DNA of 64,000 bases from Panulirus ornatus (taxonomy: Eukaryota > Arthropoda > Malacostraca > Decapoda > Palinuridae): positions 4,139,587-4,203,586 of the forward strand of contig NC_092262.1 in NCBI RefSeq assembly GCF_036320965.1. The letters are read 5' to 3'. Position 1 is the stretch's first letter; every line of letters begins with the position of its first letter. Below, piece after piece: positions 1-24,119 of the stretch. The notes beneath the pieces were generated by a model. The model saw only the letters and a program-made list of their open reading frames with translations. It had not been told where the DNA came from and ran no database searches. A program made the position numbers and the translations under genes.

Positions 1-17
1 TTCTTCAGAGAAAACAC

Positions 18-1040
18 CTGGGAGTGGATTTGGCAGCGGATGGAACCATGGAAGCGGAAGTGAATCATAGGGTGGGGGAGGGGGTGAAAATTTTGGGAGC
101 CTTGAAGAATGTGTGGAAGTCGAGAATATTATCTCAGAAAGCAAAAATGGGTATGTTTGGAGGAATAGTGGTTCCAACAATGTTATATGGTTGCGAGGCG
201 TGGGCTATGGATAGAATTGTGCGCAGGAGGGTGGATGTGCAGGAAATGAGATGTTTAAGGACAATATGTGGTGTGAGGTGGTTTGATCGAGTAAGTAACA
301 ATAGGGTAAGAGAGATGTGTGGTACTAAAAAGAGTGTGGTTGAGAGAGCAGAAGAGGGTGTTTTGAAATGGCTTGGTCACATGGAGAGAATGAGTGAGGA
401 AAGATTGACCAAGAGGATATATGTGTCAGAGGTGGAGGGAACGAGGAGAAGTGGGAGACCAAACTGGAGGTGGAAAGATGGAGTGAAAAAGATTTTGAGT
501 GATCGAGGCCTGAACATACAGGAGGGTGAGAGGCATGCAAGGAATAGAGTGGATTGGAACAATGTGGTATATCGGGGTTGACGTGCTGTCAATGGATTGA
601 ACCAGGGCATGTGAAGCGTCTGGGGTAAACCATGGAAAGTTCTGTGGGGCCTGGATGTGGATAGGGAGCTGTAGTTTCGGTGCATTATTACATGACAGCT
701 ACAGTCTGAGTGTGAACGAATGTGGCCTTTGTTGTCGTTTCCTAGCGCTACCTCGCGCACATGAGGGGGGAGGGGGTTGTTATTCCATGTGTGGCAGGGT
801 GGTGATGGGCATGAATAAAGGCAGACAGTATGAATTATGTGCATGTGTATATATGTATATGTCTGTGTGTGTATAGATATGTATAAGTTGAGATGTATAG
901 GTATGTATATTTACATGTGTGAACGTGTATGTGTATACATGTGTATGTGGGTGGGTTGGGCCATTATTTCGTCTGTTTCCTTGCGCTACCTCGCTAACGC
1001 GGGAGACAGCGACAAGGCAAAATAAATAAATAAATAATAA
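18..1040 (+). mobile_element. 5'-truncated LINE copy, long-3'UTR form (copy 1)
   Basis: Homology to the other LINE copies in the window begins near base 18. It runs through the C-terminal part of the reverse transcriptase ORF (24-581), then about 460 bases of 3' UTR, and ends in an (AATA)n tail at about 1020-1040. The UTR holds the internal core near 750 and the terminal core GCGCTACCTCGCTAACGCGG near 984. Sense is plus. No target-site duplication is visible because the left flank is only 17 bases. It lies in intron 2 of the minus-strand UBL4A-like gene, antisense to it. The family is non-LTR. The RT resembles RTE-type elements, but the clade is not resolved. Confidence 0.85.
24..581 (+). pseudogene. 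LINE reverse transcriptase C-terminal remnant (185 aa)
   Basis: The open frame matches the C-terminal end of the LINE ORF. It includes the LYGCEAWAMDR segment, the GHMERMSEERLTKRIY segment and the SGRPNWRWKDGVKK segment, and ends in VVYRG. All catalytic RT motifs (GFRSGRG, FADD) lie upstream and are missing, so this cannot be an active enzyme. The frame is open only because the copy is young. The same C-terminus recurs at 39491, 42094, 43388 and 47576. Confidence 0.8.
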
Positions 1041-1283
1041 TTTTAAACGGCAACATTACTATCAGCTGAAACTGAAGCAGATAAAATTCAACACACTGCC
1101 ATAAGGGTAATCCAGAAATGAAGAGTAGGGGCCTCTGCCTCCTTTTGTCAATTATTTTATATTATTTTTCCATCACAAATGATCGCATATAAATGAATAC
1201 TGAATAACTTTTAATCTTGATCTAATGGGATACTAGTTTAATAAGCACAGTAATGCAAGAAGATTGAATAACCTTTGACATAC

Positions 1284-1389
1284 CTGATAATGTTTTTCCT
1301 TTGTAAACAAGACGCTGTGCCGAAGGTGGAACGGAAAGGTTTTCACACACAATATCTTTTACTTCAGAAACTTTGGCAGTCTCTAGAAC
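1284..1389 (-). CDS. UBL4A: UBL4A-like exon 2 (residues 17-52)
   Basis: It covers the helix and the QRLVYKGKTLS strand of the ubiquitin fold. It starts in phase 0 and ends in phase 1. The next acceptor is not found in 1041-1280, so exon 3 lies outside the window. Confidence 0.78.
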
Positions 1390-2311
1390 CTAAGTGTATG
1401 TATAAAAGAGAAACATATATTTATTTATAAATAAAAGTCCTCAAACATGGGAATTACTTCATGATAAAGCAAATATTCTAAGATAACTAAATGAAGCTTT
1501 AATAAACATTTGATACATAACACTGAACTTTTGTATTATGCCTAGAATTACACCAATTAGCTGTAAAAGGAGACTTCATCATTACTTTCCAAAAGTTTGC
1601 TACAGTGAGAAATGATTAACAGCATCCACGAAAAGAAGGAAGAAACATATTGAAAAATTTTATCGTTTCAGAGATACAAAGAAATACGAAAAAAAATATC
1701 AATCGTAACAAATTAATCATATTAATGTCTATTTCATACAGCTGTAACTGAAATAAGAAAGCTCAAAATTAGTTTGGCAAATAAAAGTACAGTACAATAA
1801 CAAACAGGTAGACCCCAAGCCACACTTGGAGTACCGATATTCAGCCTTGGGGTCAAGTTTACCCGATCATAACTACACTCGTGGTCTACTAAACTCACAA
1901 AATAATTTACCTATTATATTTATTGTCTTCTTTACTTGCTGATCATACCTCCATTACTATTTATAGTTCTATGATAATATTGCTGCCTCTATATATAATT
2001 AAAAGCCAACTTAAACGAATTCTGTGAGATCACCTCGAACCAGGCTATGAAGGTTATATATATATCCACAAACCTAATCAACCCTCGGGGTAAAAACCGC
2101 CAACCTTGACTTAAATACAATTAAGTAGTGATTTTAAATGTTAAAAACCAGACCTTTAAATCATATTTAGGTTCCTTGGTACACAAGTTCCACAAACCCC
2201 CACTGTCAAAAACCACCCTCAGGAAATCGACTTATATCCCAGTAATTATCTCACAAAACTTACTTCCACGTTGCACTCGCTCCCTTGTAATATCTTGACG
2301 GTGATTTTCAT
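1284..2311 (-). CDS. UBL4A: UBL4A/Get5-like ubiquitin-like protein, 5' part of gene (exons 1-2)
   Basis: Two exons on the minus strand join in phase. Exon 1 is 2264-2311, starts with ATG at 2311 and ends at a perfect GTAAGT donor. Exon 2 is 1284-1389, with acceptor CACTTAG and donor G|GTATGT. The first 52 residues read MKITVKILQGSECNVE, then VLETAKVSEVKDIVCENL, then SVPPSAQRLVYKGKTLS, which is the beta-grasp start of a ubiquitin-like domain. It aligns without gaps to the N-terminus of UBL4A (human starts MQLTVKALQGRECSL). UBL4A/Get5 works with Get4 and BAG6 to hand tail-anchored proteins to the GET/TRC40 pathway in the cytosol. Exon 2 ends one base into a codon, so the gene continues left of the window; the LINE at 18-1040 sits in its next intron. 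Another ubiquitin-like protein (for example the BAG1 type) is possible but fits less well. Confidence 0.8.
2264..2311 (-). CDS. UBL4A: UBL4A-like exon 1 (residues 1-16)
   Basis: It encodes MKITVKILQGSECNVE and ends in phase 0 at a GTAAGT donor. The start context is CCAAGATGA. An upstream ATG at 2372 (minus) lies in another frame and would overlap this exon if the transcript starts that far up. Confidence 0.8.
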
Positions 2312-2394
2312 CTTGGTCACCTTTAATTTGGTGCTGGGAATCGTCGATAACCTCACGTCCTGGCGTCTGCATGTGCTCTGACCCGCAGCAGCTG

Positions 2395-2399
2395 ATTGG
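2395..2399 (-). promoter_or_regulatory. CCAAT box upstream of UBL4A-like gene
   Basis: On the minus strand the sequence reads GACCAATCAGC, a full NF-Y type CCAAT box, about 84 bases before the UBL4A-like ATG. At the usual CCAAT-to-start spacing, transcription would begin close to the ATG. Confidence 0.45.
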
Positions 2400-2439
2400 T
2401 CAAAATATAAGGCGTTCACTAATGCCTTAAAGTTGTCAT

Positions 2440-4394
<1,955 letters not shown>

Positions 4395-4916
4395 AGTTTG
4401 ACTGCTATGGCGATAGGCTGTATAGTTTGACTGCTATGGCGATAGGATGTATAGTTTGACTGCTATGGCGATAGCCTATACATTCTTACTGCTATGGCGA
4501 TAGGCTGTATAGTTTGACTGCTATGGCGATAGGATGTATAGTTTGACTGCTATGGCGATAGCCTGTACATTCTTACTGCTATGGCGATAGGCTGTTCAGG
4601 CATACTGCTATGGCGATAGGCTGTATAGTTTTACTGCTATGGCGAGAGGTTGCATAGTTTGACTGCTATGGCGATAGGCTGTATAGTTTTACTGCTATGG
4701 CGATAGGCTGCATAGTTTGACTGCTATGGCGATAGCATATACATTCTTACTACTATGGCGATAGGCTGCACAGTTTGACTGCTATGGCGATAGGATGTAT
4801 AGTTTGACTGCTATGGCGATAGGCTGTATAGTTTTACTGCTATGGCGATAGCATATACATTCTTACTGCTATGGCGATAGGCTATACAGTTTCACTGCTG
4901 TGGCGGTGCCCTTAAT
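4395..4916. repeat. 29-bp minisatellite, 18 units
   Basis: Units follow the pattern agtttgactg-ctatggcgat-aggctgtat. Unit starts fall at 4395 + 29n with no length change across 17 units; the last unit decays. Substitutions are confined mostly to the junctions (ggctgtat, ggatgtat, gcctatac, attctt). The core GCTATGGCGATAGC has 5-bp complementary arms around GGCG. Early units alternate in a three-unit (87-bp) higher-order pattern. Confidence 0.97.
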
Positions 4917-6260
4917 CCATTTTTTTTTCTTCATGTATGTAGATGATTTAAGAAAAAAAAAAACTGCTTTATGTACCCTTCCGTCATAAAGGTATGTACG
5001 CCTCTGCGTATGTATACTTGCGTAGTCTAATGTTGTTTACATTTATTAAGTTATCATCTTTTGCTATTAATTGTTTCCCCAACATGACCATAATTTTTTT
5101 TTAGTATTTTAAACAAGTATTTATTAGAAACTGAAGATAGATGATGAATACGCATTCTGTTCTTTATTTTAATTCCATGCGTTATTTATTTCGTATGACA
5201 TCTTGTTTTATTTTACGTTTATCATGTCCACTTATCACAATGCAAAGTATTTCCCCAGTTCTAAATTCATGTTCACTACCATACAATAGCCTCAGCGGAA
5301 TTTGGTGTCCCTAAACTTACATTGAAGTTACTGTATTATGAGTGTAGATATTATAGAAAACAAGAAATGGTTAGCAACGATGTGGCGAAAAAGATTAGAA
5401 TTTAAATTACAAAGACTTTAAAAGCCTTCCCCTTTCAGACTTGGCCCATGCGTTACACATCCCTACACAATTAAGTCCACTTTATTTGCGTTAAATGACC
5501 AAATACAAAGATAATCAGTCCATCTTTGTCTTAAATAAGTCCATACATGGAACTAGGATTTTTTTTACATATAGTATTCGCATTGGACGCACTGGCTTTG
5601 TTTATACCCGAGGGAAGGAGTAAAGCATAACGGAATTTGAAGAGGAAATTCGCGTCGGAAATAGATTCCCTGACACCTTGGAGGTCAGGTAACGCTGTTA
5701 AGAAAAAAAAGAAGCGGTCTGGAAGCAGGTGGGGGGTAGCGTCACCAATATGCTGGAGGCCACAAGGACGAATATCATTTTCTCTGTCGACCAGTGACGC
5801 TCCGCTTAGCCTCGGGCGGCCATCTTGTCTCCCTAGCTCAAGGCAGTTTAAAGCGCTTTCAAGCAATTTAATGGAAGTCGCTTAATTACACGTAATATAT
5901 CGTCATTAGCTGTAACTATAAGGTGTACTTATTAATCCCCAAGTAAATGTAGATTGATATGGGGAAATTATTATAAGATAAGCGTGTTACTGACATAAAT
6001 AAGGTTAGGATGATATTCTTCAAGATATAAACATTTTCTTAAAGACCCTAAATACCTTTTTTAGTCTATTTATATTTACATGTTCATACGCTAGAGCAGC
6101 CATATTCTATGTCAAACATAGTATCAAGATTTTAGCTTAATTACCATTAGCTTTAGATAGCTATTATTACAACCAACGATAGACATTTACACGCCAGATT
6201 TTTATGTATATATATATTATTTCATGTTTTACATCTGTGTCTATCGGCTGGTATGTCAGC
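4917..6260. other. No recognised gene; promoter-like patch near 5570-5885
   Basis: Mostly AT-rich. The 5570-5885 stretch is richer in G+C, open in opposing frames, and contains GGCGGCCATCTTG near 5816, which matches a YY1-type site in reverse. No protein family is recognisable in either frame. It may be a promoter or an unlinked non-coding exon. Confidence 0.3.
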
Positions 6261-6404
6261 GTTCATAATGTGAATGACTTCCGATAGATAGTCAAAGATA
6301 ACGATAGATTACCGTAGTATTTTATGTTTGTTTTACATGTGTGTGTTCATAATGTGAATGACTTCCGATAGATTGTCAAAGATAACGATAGATTACCGTA
6401 GTAT
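6261..6404. repeat. 60-bp direct duplication, period 84
   Basis: 6261-6320 and 6345-6404 are near-identical, with one mismatch in the part read (gatagata against gatagatt). The linkers share a ttttacat-tgtgt segment, so the full unit is about 84 bases. Confidence 0.9.
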
Positions 6405-6496
6405 CATCACTACAAATTGGCAGTTGGAGGTATTGCCTGTCACTCGAGAATGTGAGGTCACCAGCGAAGGTTAATGAAATAAGATATGTTACCGAG

Positions 6497-6680
6497 TGAC
6501 GTCAGCGTTACCAGTCGTCCTCGTGAGCCACGTGACATCTGTTACGAAAGTTGACGTCACTACGGAATCTGTGACGTCACTTGCCAATTCCCGCTACAAG
6601 TGACGTCGGCGTTACCAGTTGCCACTGGGGGGGGGGGTAACGTGACGTCACTTGTTGTTGATAGGAGCCAAGTGACGTCA
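6497..6680. promoter_or_regulatory. Cluster of CRE palindromes with an E-box
   Basis: TGACGTCA occurs exactly at 6497-6504, 6552-6559, 6572-6579, 6643-6650 and 6673-6680. TGACGTCG is at 6601-6608. A CACGTG E-box within GCCACGTGAC lies at 6529-6534, and an 11-base G run near 6627. TGACGTCA is the consensus CREB/ATF/CRTC-responsive element. The segment TGACGTC-GCGTTACCAGT is present twice, so part of the cluster arose by duplication. A strong splice donor (ACAAG|GTAAGT) follows at 6826/6827, suggesting a promoter with a non-coding first exon reading to the right. Confidence 0.6.
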
Positions 6681-6844
6681 TACAACGCAAGCTTATCTTT
6701 TAACTCGTCAGCGCCACAGCTTATCGTACACTATTGAGAAACAATCGATATAGTTTTATGTAAGTTTTGAAACGAATAAATCCATTTTGAAATAATATTA
6801 GTATTTTGGACGAGTGTCGAAACAAGGTAAGTTTTGATATATAT

Positions 6845-7083
6845 ATATATTCTTTTTCTTTTATACTATTCGCCATTTCCCGCATTAGCGAGGTAGCGTT
6901 AAGAACAGAGGACTAGGCCTTTGAGGGAATATCCTCACCTGGCCCCCTTCTCTGTTCCTGCTTTTGGAAAATTAAAAAAAAAAAAATGAGAGGGGAGGAT
7001 TTCCAGCCCTCCGCTCCCTCCCCTTTTAGTCGCCTTCTACGACACGCAGGGAATACGTGGCAAGTATTCTTTCTCTCCTATCC
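6845..7083 (-). mobile_element. SINE copy, minus sense
   Basis: In its own sense it starts near 7083 (CCCTGGGGATAGG), carries an internal T-rich tract, and ends with GCTACCTCGCTAATGCGGGA, then AATGGCGAATAGTATAAAAG and an A-rich tail near 6850. It has the same structure as the copy at 14337-14516. I see no tRNA-like box A/B, so the promoter type is unknown. Confidence 0.75.
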
Positions 7084-7091
7084 CCAGGGAC

Positions 7092-7141
<50 letters not shown>

Positions 7142-7225
7142 ATATACATGTGTATGTGGGCGGGTTGGGCCATTCTTTCGTCTGTTTCCTTGCGCTACCT
7201 CGCTAACGCGGGAGACAGTAACAAA
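7092..7225 (+). mobile_element. LINE 3'-tail fragment with (TA)n(TG)n
   Basis: A (TA)n(TG)n run at 7092-7137 leads into GTGGGCGGGTTGGGCCATTC and the terminal core GCGCTACCTCGCTAACGCGG, ending near ACAAAG at about 7225. This is the last 70-130 bases of the LINE 3' UTR, next to the SINE. Confidence 0.75.
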
Positions 7226-9362
7226 GTATTACAAATAAATTGTAGTTATCAACCAGAGACAGTATTTTTCCAGGAGGAATAAGGCGTTGGTTAGAGACGA
7301 GCCTTCTGAATTGAATTATATTATTAAATATTTATTTCAGATGTATATTATATATAGATCATACTTTAAAAAGAGCGTATATACGCAGTTGGTAACTGCG
7401 TATTGTTGGCCTTTCGCATGGCGTCAACACTAGTGTAATTTGAGATTACATTAATATGTTGCTGTTACTGAAAGAATATATTACATGTATGAAGTAAATG
7501 TCAGTCATATTGCCATGTTAACTGGTCTATGTAAAGTGTTCTAATTCACGAATACTTTCTTAAACAGTTATTCTAGGTTGGCTAAATGTTTACGAAAAGT
7601 GAATTAAATTATGGACAGTTTATTTAGATTTATTCATGTTTATTTAAGTTTATTAGGGTAAGGATAGAAGTATTATGATATAAAATCAATGTTTAACAGA
7701 TGATTAAACGTAGCTTAAGATAGTTTTAACAACAACGTTGTATTTAGTTTAATTAATGTCAGGTTTCTCTTCAAATCGTTTGGCTGTGGGGTGAATTTTG
7801 AGTTTTTTTTTCTGTTTAATAAAAGGAAGATAGTCATACATGAATCTATTGAGAATAGGGAAATAAAATGACCTACGTGAATCTAATGGTGTATGCTAAC
7901 TCGACTGTTTTAAGAGAATTTATATGTCTATATACATCCTTATATGGCCTTTGAAACCAAGACATTTAATTGTGTTACATGAGATTAAGTTGAATAATAT
8001 CAGCAAGGATTTTAAGAGATTAGAAGAGGATTTAAGGTCTGCACTTTCAAGATAAACGACTCGACCTTCAAAAGCATGATTAAAAGACCTTGGAACAAGC
8101 AGTACGGTTGTTAAGACAATAATAATACAACTCTCGAACACGATGGCGTAACACCTTGACCTGACCTTTGGACTTTGGGGGGGTTAAAAATGCCATACGC
8201 GAAGGGACTATGCTCCATCCGGTAATCAATATCCCTTAATTAAATCGAACAACATAATATATATATAAACACGTACGTAACCTAGTGCAACAATCTTGTA
8301 AATAAAGATAAAAAAATGTTTTTTATCCCTCTAGTTCAATTCTGATAACAGTTTGATGGATCATAATGGATACTTTTGGATGTAACTTCATCTGGTGTGA
8401 CAATTGTTTCTATTCTTTCTCCTTTTTTTACCGAGGCTCACGGCCATATAGATGAACTATGGCTCGTGAACTACCCATGATGAGCAGTCTCATACATTGA
8501 CAAGGCTTCTCATTATATAGATGTCTTCATTTCACAGGAAATTAGCAGTATGTCATACCCTGCTTTGTGAACGCTGGGCGCCATTACCGTGGAGTACATG
8601 AGAACTTCTCTGCTTTCCAGGGGGTAAAATAGATAAAGTTTTCCCTCTAGTGTACTGCAAGGTGGGGCAGATGATGGTAATGGTGTATGAGCAGCGATGT
8701 GGCCAAGGGAGTCCAGTTCTCCTAGATATTAAAAATGGTAGAATGGGTTTCGCCTCAGTCTTAATCATGTCCCCTTTGTTTACGTGTCGACACTTGCTGC
8801 TGTGGACGGTGGATGAGACACAAGAGTTCAAACCTGTTCACCACAGCTGTATGAATACATACATACACCCACACATGTACATAAATGTGCAGTAGATTAT
8901 CTAAATATGGAGTAGAATATCTACCCTGGGGGACGGTGTGTCATGGAAAACCAGCTGCATTTTTCTTTTCGTCTACCTGGTCCCTCTGTTTGTATCATGG
9001 ATTACCACCACCTCCATCAATACATAACCCACAAAGTAGTTTATTTCACAAGGGATATCTACAATCCATTAACTCGACGTCTGTCTAAGGTGAAGGTGTA
9101 TAATTAGCCCACCAGATACGTTGTCTCTTTAAGCCCAAGCCATGAGGAATGTATGAAAGATGAATGAATGAATGAAGAGGATTTTTTCGCTGTGTTTCAT
9201 TCCTTACGCGCCAGCCAGCCATTCGTTAAAGGGAATTCTCCAAGTTATACGCTCTGCTGTACGCCATAGCGTAGATGTCTCATGATCTATTGGACACACA
9301 GACACCTGGAGGGACGCATAGACGCATACCATAGTGACATTAATCACAGTCTCCCGTTAGGG

Positions 9363-9398
<36 letters not shown>

Positions 9399-10339
9399 CT
9401 GCCCTAAAACCGAAGGTTAGTGACCAGTGACTGGCCGGGTAGTGGCCGCGTGTACTGGCCAGACCCCAACATATGCTACTACTTACCCCAGTTAACCAAT
9501 GGCCACCAGGACCACCAGGGCCCTTGCTCACCACATACATTTCTCATAATGGCCACATCACCCCCCATGATTTCCTATCATTCCGTGGTTGAGTTTACTG
9601 GCTAATGACGAGTGGGAATTAAATTACGTGGCTCGCTCTGAGAAATATGTAGTGGTGGTGCCTTACTTATGTCTATACGTGTCTGTGACGCGATGGGACT
9701 CGTTCTATAGCAGATGTATACACGTATAGTAGATGGTTCGTTATCTGAACTAATGTTTGTGACGAAACTGCCATGGGGCCGACCTGACACTACACTATAC
9801 CCCGGAGTTACCAGTTAGGATGGCTCGTAATGTCTAATAACCAAGAACAGGGGGGGTTATTATGCTGTTATACACATTACAACATCAAGGGCGAAGCTCG
9901 TGTCGTGTGAATGGATGTTCTTACGTTGATAGAGACGTGTGTCGAGCATGGAAACAAAGGAAATCAATCATTTATGGCTGCGTCTATCTTGGCGTTTTCA
10001 CGACTTGTATTACTATGCCAGTTTGCTGACAAGGGTTTAATTTCTGGTATTAATATTCGTAGGCTGATGATCACTTCCAGTCATGCTTTGAATGGGGTTT
10101 AAGTGTCTCGGTGTTCGAACACGGCAGGAAGACCAATTATATAGATTTTCCCTCATTAATAACTTTAGGTCATTGACTAATGAAAGAAATGGATGATCCC
10201 GGAATGGCAACAGTGTCGAGCTATGCCCTTGAGATTGACGTTCACGCCTTGGAATAAATCACTTAAATACCCTATACCATCTATCGCAATTACCACCATT
10301 AATTACATTACAACAAGATCGTAGTGCGTCGCGTGTTCT
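7226..10339. other. Intergenic, no recognised gene; (TG)n at 9366-9394
   Basis: Only short chance frames are present. A GAAT-type run lies near 9160 and a (TG)n microsatellite at about 9366-9394. The frames at 8553-8895 and 9911-10102 show no family signature. Confidence 0.5.
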
Positions 10340-10575
10340 GAGCGGCCGAGGTGGGTCAAATGGGCGGCTAATGGGAGTAAATGAGAAAAGTGGTTAACAA
10401 CTTTTGAAGTGGGCGCGCGGGGCTGAGCCTTTGTTGTTGCGCAGCGCCACCAGATGGCAACACTGAGGGTGGCAGGCAGCGTGGGGGTAGCAGGCAGGCA
10501 GGCAGGCAGGCCACCAGCCACACTCATTTGTCTCTCTTGTGAACCAAACGCCAAATGGAAGCCCATCAGTGAAAT
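10340..10575 (+). promoter_or_regulatory. Probable USP22 promoter / 5' UTR
   Basis: A G+C-rich island directly before the USP22 ATG. It contains a CTCF-like core CCACCAGATGGCAA (10447-10460), overlapping TGGCAACACTG (10455-10465), a (GGCA)n run at about 10492-10511, and a pyrimidine stretch at 10528-10540. AG at 10568-10569 could serve as an acceptor for an upstream non-coding exon. No TATA box is evident. Confidence 0.5.
10555..10572 (+). promoter_or_regulatory. Five-codon upstream ORF before USP22
   Basis: ATG GAA GCC CAT CAG TGA ends three bases before the USP22 start codon at 10576. If transcribed, initiation at the main ATG would need reinitiation or leaky scanning. If AG at 10569 is a splice acceptor, the uORF is removed. 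Confidence 0.45.
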
Positions 10576-23818
<13,243 letters not shown>

Positions 23819-24107
23819 ATACCTCACCTGCAAAACACCGGATATGACAAACTTCAACCTCAGTAATCTCATCTGACTTCTGCAAGTCATAAGTGTCAAT
23901 CTGCTGATTTGGTCTGAAGTGCAGGGAATGCGTTTCATGACAAGTGCTAACAGCTCGCGGTCAGTCTGCAAGTCTAAATACAAACTCTCAAGTGCAGTTT
24001 ATGAAAAGGCATCTCGTAGGAAAGGGAGTCATGTGAGAAGTCTGTACATTTGAAGATTTACCTCAGTATAGATCGTACAAGACAAGACTGCTGCAGTAGC
24101 ATTCAGG

Positions 24108-24113
24108 AATAAA
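24108..24113 (+). terminator. Candidate USP22 polyadenylation signal
   Basis: AATAAA about 290 bases after the stop codon, followed within 20 bases by the GT-rich TTGTTGGTCTTGG. It is the first AATAAA downstream of the stop. Confidence 0.45.
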
Positions 24114-24119
24114 GGCCTT

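Noticed and set aside
325..540. Antisense frames across the LINE copies (also at 39532, 42382, 43472, 47635)
   Set aside because: They are mirror images of the RT frame in each LINE copy and recur only because the LINE recurs.
5531..5885. Opposed open frames of 111 and 82 aa in a G+C-richer patch
   Set aside because: The plus frame relies on a non-ATG start, contains low-complexity Lys, and neither frame has a recognisable motif.
8553..8895. Opposed 80-90 aa frames near 8.6-8.9 kb
   Set aside because: No motif, no splice continuation, ordinary base composition.
9911..10102. 63-aa ATG frame just left of the USP22 promoter
   Set aside because: No signal peptide, domain or splice continuation; length within chance expectation.
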